64,000 bases of DNA from Ptychodera flava. Taxonomy: Eukaryota; Hemichordata; Enteropneusta; Ptychoderidae. Position 1 is the first letter of the stretch; each line of letters starts with the position of its first letter. This document shows positions 9,882 to 22,479 of the stretch, piece after piece. The stretch spans positions 8,947,175-9,011,174 of the forward strand of contig NW_027248277.1 of NCBI RefSeq assembly GCF_041260155.1. Direction: 5' to 3'. A program made the translations under genes and the position numbers. The notes beneath the pieces were generated by a model. That model saw nothing but the letters and a program-made list of their open reading frames with translations. It was not told the DNA's origin and did not search any database.

Positions 9882-12800
9882 CTACAGATAAAAATAATGG
9901 TAGCCATGCTATTAAATGTCAAATTATCTTACAAAACTATATTTGGATTACATCAACTATGCAAATTATTTGTGAGGTATGAAGAGCATATATCGTATAT
10001 AAATTTACCGTTCGACAACTACAGTAACTCATCCACGGCGCTTTCCGCCTCGAAATTTAAAGAATGGAAATTTTGATTATCTTTTCCGTGGAGAAACTTT
10101 AACCATTTCCTTTAGAAATCAAGAATATGTCAGGTAATCATGCAAAATTTGGCACAAGGAAAACAAATGAACTAATGGTTATCGACACTTGAAATTAAAA
10201 TGACAGCTGTATCTGTGCTTACTCTGAACATAAAATGTTCAATTTTCACAAAACTAAGCCCAAGAAGACTTTATTTACTCCATTGGCTTCTGCAGGGGCC
10301 CCACAAGTGGTAGACCAGAAGTACAATAAAAGTTTAAGAATCCGATTGTGTCTAAATGAGCCCTCACATGTAGTGGACCAAAAAATGCTGTGAAAGTTTG
10401 AGTGTCCGAATTTTTGTGCCAGGTGTTCACTCTACCAAGCAAATTGACGATGATGATAGTGGTGATTAATGATAACGTCGATGACCTTATCATCATTGTT
10501 ACCGGCATCATTATCGTAAAGAGGTTATTACTCAACTTGACCTGTTTTTTTGTGTCATTATCAGCATGTGTGCCGCGTCAAACAGGAGATGAAGCCGAGT
10601 GTCTTGCGCAGTACAAATGACGCGAATGCTGATACGACGCAAGGAAGTGACGATATTCAGTAATAACAATAACCCATGCCCTGAATTTTTAAATATATTA
10701 GAGTAAACCTTAAAGTTTGTAGCCTTACTTTTATTCCGCCAAGCGAATAAATTTGGAAATTTGTGTAAACAGGCTTCATTCATAAACTATCTGATACCTG
10801 GTTTGCGCAGACGTCAACATGCGCGACAAATGTTCTATATCTCAATAAACACCATAAAAAGATGCCGGGACTAAAATACCTCTGATGACGTTATCGCGCA
10901 TATCTCGACGTTTATCGTAAAATATCATGGCTGATACTTTACGGTAAACGTCATCAGAATAGAGCGATAATGACATGGGTATATGATAATATTCGACATA
11001 CGTATTATGATGTGCATTTTGTGTGTTATATTGCAAGTCTGCCACAAACTCACTCATGGAAATTTCTTGTTCTACAAGGGACAATGTGTAGTAATCTTCG
11101 AGTAGTGTCTGGTATTTCGGTGATCCAAGAATATCGCCTGATGTAAAGATGCTTGCTCTCGGTATCCGCTTGGACAAAATATCCACCATGTCCTTGAAGA
11201 TTACAAAGAAAAAAGCGAGAAGGCTAAAATCACCGATGTAATTATCAAATATTACTTTGGGAAGAACAAATGTAAGACACACAAAGAAAACTCACGTGAC
11301 CGAATATCACCTGAATAATGGACGAATGTAACGTTTTCATATAAACAAATGACCAATGCAATAATCCATCAACTATTTTAGTACAATACTCCTATCAAAC
11401 AGACAGAAAGTAAGTGAGTTTCCGAAGACATCCAAATGTCTTGTCGAAATTTGTTTAAGGAAGGACAATTGCAATCAGGGTTCAAACGTGTTTCTTACTT
11501 GCCTATCATTAGTGTGCTGTAAATTATCGACTATCTGACTTAAAGAGTTAACAATTGTAACTTTGATATGACATTGAATGTTTCAATTTTTTCGACAAGA
11601 TATTGAAGACAAAACAACAATGAAAATTATTTGTAAGAAACAGAATATGAAAATAACCCAAAAATACATGCAAAGTCCCATTCAATGAACCTTCAACATA
11701 TAGACGGTTAAGATAGGGAATGCCGTTAAAGACAAAATGCAAACAGTTGAAATATAATATGATCATTCCATAATGTTATAACTTGTGAAACTTACTAATG
11801 CCCACAGCGGACAGGCCAAATAGATGCACTCTATCTGTTCCTTCCTCATCAGATTAGTTACAGCTTCAGCAGATATTTCTGCAAATTTCCTTATCACTTT
11901 TCGTTGCGAAGCACAATCATTCTCATGGCGCTCACGGCCAAAGAAACATCTGCCAATTATAACGAAACTGAACTAGGTTAGTCTGGAAACATACAGGGAT
12001 GAAAATCAATAAACTTTGCTGTACTTTAATTCTATCGGTAATTTGACGAAGTATGCAGTGCTCAATTGATGTGATACTTTCATATTTTTTTCGATTTCCT
12101 TGTCTAGATATTTCTGTTTAAGGTATTCGCCCTTAAAGAATTGAAATACTTAAACATTTGCTCAAAATTTCCTGAAGGAAACTTCAAACCGTTCCCTTTG
12201 AAAATCAAAAATAGAGATCGGGAGAGAGGTCAACGTGCAAATTTTGGTACGAGAGAAACAAGACACCCAGCATTTACCGATATTTGAAATTCAAAAAGGC
12301 CGCCACCCCTGTTCAATCATTGTGGGTGAAAATGAAATTTCAGATTTTCACAAAGGTAAGCAAAGTGAAAACTTAATTTACCTCATTAGCTTGAAAATGA
12401 GCCCCGCAGGTGATAGGCCAAAAGAGTATTGTAAGTCCGAATATCTGTCTCCGAGGTGCATTCTATCTCAAAAAAATGTGTTATCGTAAAGTACGACAGG
12501 CATGCCGGATTTAATAAAAGAGGATAGGAGACGCTTTTAGGGAACTGTGAAACTCATTGTCGAAATTGTCGTCAGAGAATTTACTTGAGTAATATAATTG
12601 GTCTTTAAGGTCGAATGCGTCTCGGGACAGAGAGTCACACCATTTGCTGGGTTCTTTTTGAAATTTATGAAGTAAACAAAGTTTTGACCGGCTTAGGTTG
12701 TGAAAGTCTAGAGTTTCATTTTCCCCCTTAGAAATAATACAGCGATGGCAACCATTTTGAATTTCAATTACCGGTAAATCTGGGGTAATTTGTTTTTAAA

Positions 12801-13055
12801 GTCTTTTATGTTTCAGGCGCGAAATACTTTAAGGGGTTTGTTACAAATGTAAGCCTGTTCTAAATTACAGTTAAGTGTTAAAAATTAAAAGAATTCATGA
12901 AAGGTAATTTTCCCTTGTGTTTTTTCGCCATGCTTTATTGCGATTAACATGTAGTTTCTTTCATGGAAATCAGTCCCATAAAAACTCACTGTACACTTGC
13001 CTACAGTACATAGAGTGATGCTTAGCTGGAGACTGAATAATATCCACGTGGGCCA

Positions 13056-13110
<55 letters not shown>

Positions 13111-16100
13111 CCCTTGTTACGAAGTTAGTCGGGTGATTTGATCCTCCATTCAACCAAACCGTTGAGTAATCAGATGGGATTCCTTGATTGCCGTTATCAC
13201 CAACACTACATTGCGAACCAATACCGAGTCTAGGGAAATGAGTTTTTCTTGCTAGTAACCAAGACGATGTGGTTGTCTTTCTGAATGGCTTATTGCAATG
13301 CTGGATTTGTAAGGCGCTTTCATGGTGTATTTTTAAAGTTGAGGCCACACCAATTGTGAGACGGATTAGAAGGACCATCTGCTTTCCTCAATGGGACAGT
13401 GAGACATTCTTAATCTCAAGCTTCCATAGTGAAAGATTAATTCATTTAGAAGCCCTGTACTTACAGTTCTGATTTGAACTAGGAATGGAATTCTGTTCAC
13501 CTTGATATAGTGACTAGGAATCGCCATGCCATGGATTAAGATATAGTTGATAGCACGATCTGCTGACTCAAAGAGCTTATGTACCTTGTACCTTTAATCA
13601 CTATTAGTGTGCAGTTAATAAATTGCCATACAAAACTGCAACATAATTGTACTACACTCATTCCTTCGTTTTTTGTTGTTTGGATAGTGAACATGGTCGG
13701 CGGAAACAGCTCATTTTACAAAAATTGATAAAACGTTAATTATCCGGTAAATCTGTTTTTCATTATTAACATTGGAAATGAGTTACTTAATCGTTCGATC
13801 ATTCCAACTATTAGAGAAAGCTTAAGAAGAGCTTCACTTAGGATTTGACCAGTACAAGATGTGTATTTTTTATATAAAGCATTTAACATCGTTAAGTCAT
13901 GCTGCATTTATTTATTACAACTTTGATACGTAAGATATACCATTTTTTTGTGTACAAACGTAATATACAAGTAATGTTACCCCCTTTGCATTTGGGCTGG
14001 AGGCCTTGGAACGCAAATAAAATCATTATCATTATCATATCATTATCAATCAGTACATGTAGAGTGTATCTGCTTATCGTTACAAAAGTTAGACTATCAG
14101 ACATTTCCATCAAGAATATGCAGGAGAACGTCAGGTTTGCAAAGGTCTAATTTTGCTCTATGCTAACTTTGAGTACGGTTGACAACTATTATGTATATCC
14201 TAATTTATAATCGGAACCATTAAACATGCGTAACAATAAATGAAAGTCCTGTGAGATTGATACATAAAAGAATCGTATTACATACATCATTTCTGCGCTT
14301 TGGTTTCTCCAATGGTATGCGAGATACTGTTTTCCTTGGCAAATCTTGTTTGTGAGATCATTGACAATACGTACGACGTTCGGTGCTGGCACTAGATACT
14401 TGTCGACGAGGTACTCTAATTGACCTATTTGTTCAGTGTTATTGAATTTTGTGTGTAACAAACCATCTATAGAGAGTGCGACACAGCTTTCGTGTTTGGT
14501 TATCGGCGCCACTTTATCTAGTTGCATTTGTTCCAAATTTATAACTTCATCTTCACTTGGTAAATCGACTTCAACCATATCAGTATAGATCAGTTTCTTA
14601 ATGTTTTCGTATTGCTCCCTTTCTCCGGCCCAGAGAATGACTTTAGTATTGTTGCGATTGCATACTCTTTTAAATGCTTCAATGGTAGCAACTGGCACCA
14701 CCTGGGACAACATATCAGCGTCGAATGTAGCATTAAACGGCCTAAGATGCTCTTTAGTATATCCGCCAACATGCCCGCCGTGAAGAAAAAACGGAGTCAT
14801 CACCAAGGTCCGATTTGTTAAAGCTGACATTATAATAGCTTTTTTGAATCTTCGGTATTGGTGATTGGCCCCTCCCATTGCATTTGGCCTGAAGGGTAAC
14901 AAATACCGATTAGAGTAAATCTTGGGTTTGTCTGTCGCCGTTGATTGTTTCTGCTTCATCCGGGCATTTTCCCTCGGTTCTTGGACAGTTGTAGATTCAA
15001 CATTGTTCTTTGAGTCAGTTCCGTGTCGCTCCTGTGCGGAATGTTGATGTTCATCTCCAGTTCTGGCATTTTTCCAGTGCATAAGCTGCAAATGAAGTAT
15101 ATTGGATTCAAAAATAGGACTCAATTAGAATAGATTTGTATGCATATATTTGTGCTCTCTGCCTTCTGTTCTTCAATGTGATCATCAGGATAGAAATTTA
15201 TCTTGAAAAAAGGAAAATGTATTCTCAGGAAAAATACCTATCAACGTAGAATGTACCCGAGGGAAAAAATTGGACTCTGAAACTTTTACAGTGAACTTTC
15301 TTTCTCTCACTTGTAGCTGCTTATTCAGTAAATAAAGTTTTAACTAGCTTATGTATTTACAATTGGGAAATTTTATTTTTCCCCTTGAGTTAACACAGAC
15401 ATTTTGACTGTTTCGAATTTTAAATGTCATTAAATATTGAATGATTTGTTTCTCCCGTTAGAAATTTTGTACCGTGATTTTAGTTGTGTTCTTGATATCG
15501 AAAGGGAATTGGTTAAACGAGCCATTAAGGAAAATTTGAGCAAAAGTTTAAGTCTTTCAATTTCAAGGCACAAAGTAGTAACCTTAAATAAGAAAGACAA
15601 ACAGTCCTATCAAATGGATATGGAGACAGTTATAACATACCATTTTCGCCACATAAACATTTGTCATCTTAGATTTTGAAAATATATTCTTCAAGCTACA
15701 GATCATTGACTTCTTGACAATTTCAAGGCTCGATTTCATACGATGGAGTTGAGCCAATTTCCAATGTATTGTTGACCCTTGCGCAATCTTGATCCACCTG
15801 TTACAAATGTTAACTTTACTTTCCCTATGCAATGTTCCTAATGTTTAAGATACGTGGAAAATTTTACTCAGTATGGCTAAATATTTATATTGCCAACTGA
15901 ATGCTCCAATATTAATTCGCAAATAAACGCTACATAAAAATATATGTGTTCACAATTTTGATCGACTTGATTGCGTTGAATAAAACAGCACAATAATAGT
16001 GTTTTCAGTGGGCTTCATTTGAAATATGTGTCTTCAATACCACTTTAACATTTGTAGGTTGTTTGACTTGTTAAGATTTAAAAAAAATATGGTTTGCAAT

Positions 16101-19100
16101 TGTTCAGAGAAAGTCTATTCAGATCATTTTTGTCGTGGCAAACCGATGTTTGTTATTGAAGTGGCTATTTGTCCATTCAACTTCTTCACTTCCTTTAACC
16201 AGCTACCTGTACATCTGGAAAAAAGAAACAATTATACTAAATAATAACTGTAACGTTCTCTCGATTACATAATGAGCATGGGGCTGAAAGTAAAACAAGT
16301 ATTTAGATAGGTGTAGTCATAATTCACGTCATGTCGATTTGATATCGGTGTTTTTTGAAACTTAGTATCTAATCTCAGAAAAAAGAAGGGTTTTATATAT
16401 TTGGTTCAATGCAGTGATAAAATATTTCGTACCTTTCCTGATAGCGACGAAAAGACAGGACCTCTGTTTGTATAATATCGTTCAGTCTGAAAGTCTTACT
16501 TTGAATATCAATATGGACTATAACCTCCAGCTCTGCCTTACTCACTGCTAAGCCTTGTGGCAAAAGGGTTATCTGAACTGCTTAACATAAATCAAGACTT
16601 TCGCCTACCGCGAATGTTTGGTTCAAAATACCATGATGGTAAATACCTCCCATACAGCTATTCCGATGCCTGAACAAACGGGAAAAGTCAACCGTTTCAT
16701 GGGCCCATTGGGGAGGGTCACTTTTGACAGAAGCTGATATTATGGCCAAAACTTTGATTGTCCGTGTGATATTTCCTGAATAGGAAATCACCAACAAAAT
16801 AAGCACACACTTATAGACTGCCATGCATAGACATTTTGGTGAAATTCCAAAATCAAATTTCTCACACAACCATAGACTTGTAAACACTCTAGTATAATCA
16901 AGAACATAATGTGAATAATCAAGCATACATAAATGAACAGATTTATCTAATTTTGTACTGAAAAAAAATTATTCAGTTTCATCATAGACCCCAATGCAAA
17001 GTGTATTGACATTTTGGTGAAATTCCAAATTCATATTTCTTGCACAGCCATGGACTTGTAACCACTCTTGTCTGATCTAATCAAGAACAATAATGTGAAT
17101 AATCAAGCATACATAAATGAACAGATTTATCTAATTTTGTACTGAAAAAAAAATTATTCAGAGTTTCATCATAGACCCCGATGCATGGTGTATTGACATT
17201 TTGGTGAAATTCCAAATTCACATTTCTTGCACAACCATGGACTTGTAACCACTCTTGTCTGATCTAATCAAGAACAATAATGTGAATAATCAAGCATACA
17301 TAAATGAACAGATTTATCTAATTTTGTACTGAAAAAAAATATTCATAGTTTCATCATAGACCCCGATGCATGGTGTATTGACATTTTGGTGAAATTCCAA
17401 ATTCATATTTCTCGCACAACTATGGACTTGTAACCACTCTAGTCTAATCAAGAACAATAATCTAAGTAATCAAGCATACATAAATGAACAGATTTATCTA
17501 ATTTTGTACTGAAAAAAATCATTCATAGTTTCACCTTAGACCGCAATGCATAGTGAATCGACATTTTAGTGAAATTCCAAAATCAAATTTCTTACACACC
17601 ATAGACTTGTAACCACTCGTCTAATCGAGAAAATTAATATCAATAATCAAGAAAGAGTACACAAATGCAAAGATTTACCTATTTTTTGTATTGAAAAAAC
17701 TATTCATAATTTCATTATAGACACCATGGATAGTGAACCAACTTTTAAGATGAAATTCAGAAATTGTCTGATCTAATCAAGAACAATAATGTGAATAATC
17801 AAGCATACATAAATGCACAGATTTATCCAATTTTGTACTGAAAAAAATTATTCATACTTTCATCATAGACCCCAATGCATGGTGTATTGACATTTTGGTG
17901 AATTTCTTGTACACAAATGCACATTTTACTTCCCTATTTAAGCAAAGTACATTTAAATACATTATCAAACATATATAAAATACAGATATAGCATGTTTTG
18001 CGGGGGTAAATTGTCAATAATTTGCCTGATTATAGACTCCATGTATTATGATTTGATATTTTTGGATGAAGCACTAAATCAGCTACATCTTGCCTTCTTA
18101 TAGTTGCACAAAATATGGTGACCCTCCCTAAAATGTATGAAATACCATATCTCTTCAAAAATTCTTGCGTGATAAATTGCGACTGTCCCTCCAAAAACAC
18201 CAGCCCTCCCCTCTTTAATTTGTCCCTAACATAACAATTGAACCAATTGTTATGTAAATTAGCTGATACTGTTTCAGTTATTCCCGGGGAGAATACCGCA
18301 GTGGTTGGGGGGGGAGGGTCAAGTTTTAGAATGTCGGACAAGGGGGAGGGTCACATTTTAGAGAGGAGGATAGGGAGGAGGGTCACATTTTACGGTACAG
18401 GTGTTCACGAAATCCCCCCGGCCCACCCGCCTGTAATTACTGAAAGGCTCCTTAACCTAGCATTTTTTGCTTATGCTCACATCCACAATTTTTATGCCTT
18501 TAATTCAATCCAAGAAAGAACAACAACAAGATCCGTTCAAAATTAACTATTACAGGAATGTATGAGGAGACACTTTAAATATGTGGGAATATTTTACCTC
18601 TTTCTGGATAATATTTTATCAGCTAGCAGGTGGCTGGGGATAATGTAATAGACTACAAAGCCGGGTAGTTGAGTGGCATAAATGGAACGCGCAACATTTC
18701 AGAGATTGTGGATAATCGTCTTAAAATTGGGGAGATGGAATGGGTGATTTCCTATGCTTGGCTAGCTGGTGCGCAGTACCTTCACCCACACCTGTGGCTG
18801 ATGAAATGTTGCTAGATTTTATTAGGTCTAATACATCATGCTGTGCCACAGCAAACAATCAAATTTGCGAACCACTTCGCATATAGGGAACAACAAATTA
18901 TGAACGTGTTGCTGGGCATTGTCGACGACATTGAAACTGAGGAAAAAACTGTTCCTTATTATTCTATCACCGTCATAGAGGCACACTTATAGCTACTAGC
19001 CATCAACAAAGACTTTCTCTATATTAAAACCCTTTGCTCACAAATGTTATTCACTATGTTTTACCCTTAGCCCAGGGGACAGATTTTTTTTTACCCTTAG

Positions 19101-21302
19101 CCCAGGGGACAGATTTGTTTTACCCTTAGCCCAGGGGACGACATTTGGACTTTAAATTTTTCTTCAATACTTGTCTAGTCTTCAACTTTTGAGGCACATT
19201 TAAAGTTCTTCCTGTGAGAAGCGATTTCATCGTCTTAGTTGTACAAAAATCGAAAATTAATTTATCTCTTTAGTATCAAACTTTGCTTGGTTACCCCAGA
19301 TTTTTATTATTTATTAAGGCAGAACGTGCATCGGGGACAGATAGTCGGACTCTCAAATTTCTACAATTCTTTTCCGATCTACCACTTGTTGGGCTCATTT
19401 TAAAGCTCTTGGAGAAAGAAGACTTTCACCGGCTTTCATTTAATTTTCCCCAATAAGCTTAGAGTTAACAAAGGGATGCAGCCACTTTGAATTTCAAATA
19501 TCGCAAAATGTTTGGTAACCTGTTTTGCTAGTTCCAAACCTTGCATGGTGACCCCGATTTTTATCGTTGATTTGGTGAGATAATGGTTAAAAGTTTCAGT
19601 CAGGAAATTTTGAGCAAAAGTTTAAGTCTTTCACTTTCGAGGCGCATGCTACCTTACTAAAGAGGATGGTTGAAGTTTCATCGAGGAGGAAAGTTTGAGA
19701 TAAAAGTTTAAGTCTTTCATTCTCGAGGCATATACAAGCTTAAAATACGTTATCACTTTTCAATCATTTTTTGGGAAAGGTTGAGTATAGTAATGACATC
19801 ATCAGGTACACAGATGGCGTTTAACATAATTGATGGGCTTCCATCAGGTTGGATTATGGTATTATATCCAGGATACGTAAGGCACGACATCTGGTGTAGA
19901 CATTGTTTGTGCAAAAGTATTTTTCCAGAGAGGAACGTGTGCTTCATGTTGTTCGCGCCTAGAAACTAAGAGATTTAAATTTTTCTGAAACTTTCCGAAA
20001 GGGCATTCAAACTGTGTTTCTCTAACTGTCTATGAACTATACTCTTACCAAATCAAGATTAGAGTAAAAATCACGGATGACCGTAAAACATTCGTACCAG
20101 AGAAATTTTCTGACATTTATCGATTTTACTTATTCAAAGTGGTCGCCATCCCTGAGTTAACATTACGGGGAAAAATCAATTTCTGATTTTCATGAAACTA
20201 AGACAGAAAAACTCTCCTTACACAAAGAGCTCCAAAATTAGTCCCAAACCCAATTGAGACTTCATTCCAACAGCAAATCTGCGTTGTGTTTGGACATGAA
20301 ATCGACTTTGGAGTGAAGATTTCTTGTACGTATTTATAGTGGTAATGGACATAAGGAAAGCTGAAATAGAAAAGGAGGAATATAAAACCTAGCATGATAT
20401 TAAATATCACCATAAAATGGAAGCAAACAAATAACAGCTGGAAAACCTGGAATGTTTTCGAGTTAGATGATAAGAGCAGCCACGTTGACTGTATAAAATC
20501 ATAAAACGATCATTTAGTACTGAAGTGTAGATAGTAAGTAGATGTCAGTTTGATATAATTTGTCCTGTAGTTTCTTAAAGAACCCAGTAAGAAACATTTT
20601 TGAAAAAAGTGTGACTTGGACTCATTGAGTTTTTTGTTTTTGAGTGAAGCTGACAAATAAGTATTTCATTGCAGTGACGTCAAACATTTACACGTCAAAA
20701 ACAAGACATAGACATTACATGAATGGAAAACAGGCTATTCAACTTAGTCGAAGTGGACAGACGTAGTGACTGTAAGAAGAAATGATATGTTGTACACTCT
20801 ACACATCAACCGAAGTACGAGGATATTGAGTAATGCTGGAAGACATTATTTCAGATGTTCTGCTTTGCAACCACGACATTTAATTAGTCTGGCAGAATGA
20901 TGCCATGCATTATGAATCAACATTTTCCAACAGAACTAGATATGACGAACATGTTCAGTTATACTGTGGCGTGAAAATAGTTTGATGAAAACAAAATCAT
21001 AAAGTGCTTTAACGTGATATTCATCATCTGTAAAACTTGAATGTCATGCGAAAAGACATCTCCACGCAGACATCTTGGCTTCGGTTACATATCACTAGAT
21101 TGGCTGCATCCATGCGCCGAAATATTAGTCAAGTTTAATTTTGTATGTTTAAGGACAGTTCCTCCAACCACTTGGTTGGACTGAAGTTGAAATTACTTAC
21201 CTCGTTTCCTTGCAGCCATTGTTTATGGACATACAAGCTAGCAAACACGATGCATAACAGCACACAACCTTGAAATATATTCCGGTAAGTGCGCGGCAAC
21301 AT
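9742..21302 (-). CDS. Gene B: complete O-fucosyltransferase-like type II membrane protein (444 aa)
   Basis: Seen: five exons (21201-21302, 14286-15085, 11796-11949, 11054-11192, 9742-9881) with GT-AG sites and intron phases 0, 2, 0, 1. They join to 1335 nt, 444 codons plus stop, without an internal stop. Layout: anchor at about residues 9-27, charged stem 35-92, GGANHQ at 105-110, NRTLV at 125-129, HWRN at 292-295, IYLACPLW in exon 3, EQEISM closing exon 4, and VFVATTHSNWSNF in exon 5. Family knowledge: the HxR motif and a C-terminal F(V/I)xTxxSxxSxF are typical of the O-FucT superfamily (GT-B fold, no DXD). Inferred: a lumenal sugar transferase using GDP-fucose; acceptor unknown. Its N-terminal catalytic part differs from A and C at several sites (for example LPFRPNAM). 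It could be a divergent family with another donor. Confidence 0.78.
9882..11053 (-). other. Intron 4 of gene B
   Basis: Contains a copy of the dispersed intronic repeat (about 10110-10420) and a stretch (about 10600-10860) homologous to 32240-32500 in gene C. No coding signal is seen. Confidence 0.5.
11054..11192 (-). CDS. Gene B exon 4: C-terminal GT-B segment
   Basis: A 139-nt exon from CTTCAAG|GACATGG to CATGA|GTGAGT. It reads DMVDILSKRIPRASIFTSGD and ends YYTLSLVEQEISM. The open frame continues beyond the donor for about 60 codons, but that part is not conserved in gene C, so the GTGAGT donor is preferred. Confidence 0.82.
11193..11795 (-). other. Intron 3 of gene B
   Basis: AT-rich, 0.6 kb, colinear with intron 3 of gene C (33619-34352). 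No other feature is seen. Confidence 0.6.
11796..11949 (-). CDS. Gene B exon 3: post-HxR segment
   Basis: This 154-nt exon has acceptor TTGGCAG|ATGTTTC and donor GCATTA|GTAAGT. It reads (I)CFFGRERHENDCASQ, then RKFAEISAEAVTNLM, then IECIYLACPLWAL. The split codon with exon 2 restores Ile, and the exon matches gene C closely at the protein level. Confidence 0.82.
12130..12490 (+). repeat. Dispersed intronic repeat, representative copy
   Basis: Carries the recurring landmarks of an unnamed AT-rich repeat: a CAAATTTTGGTAC stretch, AGAGAAACAAG, CATTTACCGATATTTGAAATTC, GGCCGCCA and GATTTTCACAAAG. Related copies, in both orientations, are near 9540-9700, 10110-10420, 12600-12840, 15290-15430, 19140-19640, 19980-20200, 31190-31360, 36470-36590 and 40390-40660. 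No coding capacity or clear termini were seen. Confidence 0.55.
13059..13108. repeat. (TA)n microsatellite
   Basis: About 50 bp of pure TA repeats inside intron 2 of gene B. Confidence 0.95.
14286..15085 (-). CDS. Gene B exon 2: stem and N-terminal catalytic half
   Basis: An 800-nt exon. The acceptor is TTTGCAG|CTTATG at 15085/15086 and the donor is GAAATGAT|GTATGT at 14285/14286, leaving two bases of a split Ile codon. It encodes the stem, GGANHQYRRF, TNRTLVMTPFF and YHWRNQSAEM. Confidence 0.85.
16710..18457 (-). mobile_element. Non-autonomous TIR element with internal ~185-bp tandem repeats, copy 1
   Basis: Gene A has the uninterrupted site at about 1740-1755. The right end carries CGGCCCACCCGCCTGTAATT, matching the terminal inverted repeat of the better preserved copy at 25738-27821. 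The left end begins inside the subterminal GGGGAGGGTCAC motif and so is probably truncated. The interior (about 16790-17910) has about 5-6 tandem units of 178-188 bp. No transposase is present. Confidence 0.7.
18226..18256. repeat. Short perfect hairpin
   Basis: ACATAACAATTG and its exact complement are separated by 3 nt, within the TIR element. Confidence 0.7.
19059..19139. repeat. Three tandem ~30-bp units
   Basis: TTTACCCTTAGCCCAGGGGA occurs three times in a row. The gene C homolog near 40395 has a single diverged unit, so this is a local expansion. Confidence 0.85.
21201..21302 (-). CDS. Gene B exon 1: start and signal anchor
   Basis: This exon has 34 codons beginning MLPRTYRNIFQG and a hydrophobic core CVLLCIVFASLYV. 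It ends QWLQGNE at a GAG|GTAAGT donor. Confidence 0.82.
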
Positions 21303-21580
21303 GTTCTATCCTTGTCGGATGCAATAGGTATGTCTCTCTTCTTTATTGCATGCAACAGACAAGGATGTCGTTACCAACAAACAGATTTCACCGACACAGA
21401 TGTGCACAGATGTTGTTCTTTCCTTAATATGTAGTTTAATCTCCTTTTATGAAAATTATGCATTACGGAACCCCTAACCTCTGACATAAGATCGTAATGA
21501 GACTCAGGTGGTAATTAGAGAGACAGTGAGGCAGACATACCAGATACTCACTAAGACAGCAAGAAAAGATAGAAGGATTA
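21303..21580 (-). promoter_or_regulatory. Conserved 5' block of gene B
   Basis: Upstream of the ATG this matches gene A 5368-5640, including AACAAACAGATTTCACCGAC and TGTGCACAGATGTTG. It likely includes the 5' UTR and core promoter. Confidence 0.4.
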
Positions 21581-21636
21581 ATACATATGGAAAGCCGCAG
21601 CTGTCTTAAGCGAAGTAAACTGACGATTTCATGACC

Positions 21637-21797
21637 AGCTGTTATATGCTGATGCACATTTTTTATATGGTGATAGGCATTTGTTATATGGTGATGCAGA
21701 TTTGTTATATGGTGATGGGCATTTGTTATATGGTGGTGCTCATTTGTTATATGGTGTTGCATATTTGTTATATAGTGGTTGGCATTTGTGAGGCCAT
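21637..21797 (+). repeat. 21-bp minisatellite upstream of gene B
   Basis: Seven to eight units of the same TATATGGTGATG minisatellite as at 5708-6003, ending at the identical flank GTGAGGCCATCAT where LINE sequence begins. Confidence 0.9.
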
Positions 21798-22266
21798 CAT
21801 AGGAAAAGGAAAGATTCGTAAATTTTTGGATCAGCATTCTGCATACAAATTGGTTCACGCTTTCGTGACGTCTCGAATTGATTACTGCAATAGCTTACTT
21901 TTCGGTCTACCTGCTTATGAAATAAATAAATTACAGCTCATACAGAATTCTGCTGCTCGACTGGTAGCCAGGATTAGGGTGAGGGATAGGTGTCACATTA
22001 CTCCTGTCCTGCAGGCTCTTCACTGGTTGCCAGTGGAGCAGCGAATTCAATTCAAATTCTTTGTCTCAGATTTAAAATTTTTAAAATTATCAATTGTAAT
22101 ACGGCGCCGCGCTACCTCACTGTACTGATAACTGTCAGGATGCCGTTACGAGAAAACATGAGGACTTATTCCTGTGTATCACTAGTTCAGCCAAAAATTA
22201 GGACTAATAACAGTTGTGGAGACAGAGCTTTCTCAGTGTGGGCCCCTAAGCTGTGGAATAAACTAC
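21798..22266 (+). mobile_element. LINE 3' coding fragment (CR1/L2-like)
   Basis: Reads VHAFVTSRIDYCNSLLFGLP, AARLVARIRVRDRCHITPVL, then ALHWLPVEQRIQFK, and in a shifted frame FSVWAPKLWNKLPD. These are the characteristic C-terminal motifs of CR1/L2-group LINE ORF2. It is 5' truncated with at least one frameshift. Confidence 0.8.
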
Positions 22267-22330
22267 CAGATATGTCTCTCTTCTTTATTTGCATGCAGCA
22301 GAGATAAAGATGTCGATACCAACAAACAGA
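22267..22330 (-). repeat. Orphan copy of the gene 5' block
   Basis: ATGTCTCTCTTCTTTATTTG and AATACCAACAAACAGA match the upstream block of gene B (about 21330-21395). It abuts the end of the LINE fragment. Confidence 0.6.
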
Positions 22331-22479
22331 AGTCTGATGAAGTATGTTATCTATACGCTTAAACTGTATCTTAGCAGCCCAGAAAATGATTGTTCGCCCG
22401 ATGATGTTCATATCAACCACAGACCACTCAGCACCTTATTTCATTCAACTTTATATTTTAGATGTTTTTAAACTCCATA

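Larger units (their letters stand above)
11950..14285 (-). other. Intron 2 of gene B
   Basis: This 2.3 kb intron is much longer than the 0.75 kb intron 2 of gene C. It holds copies of the dispersed intronic repeat at about 12130-12490 and 12600-12840, a TA microsatellite, and otherwise unrecognised sequence. The homologous 5' part resumes near 13680. Confidence 0.5.
15086..21200 (-). other. Intron 1 of gene B
   Basis: A 6.1 kb intron holding the TIR element at 16710-18457, a tandem repeat at 19059-19139, several dispersed intronic repeat copies and blocks homologous to intron 1 of A. No additional conserved exon was found. Confidence 0.55.

Noticed and set aside
10275-10783. Open frames in gene B intron 4
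   Set aside because: They fall in dispersed repeat or unconserved intron sequence with no domain signal.
10842-11053. Long reading frame past exon 4 of gene B
   Set aside because: The GTGAGT donor is conserved and the extension has no counterpart in gene C.
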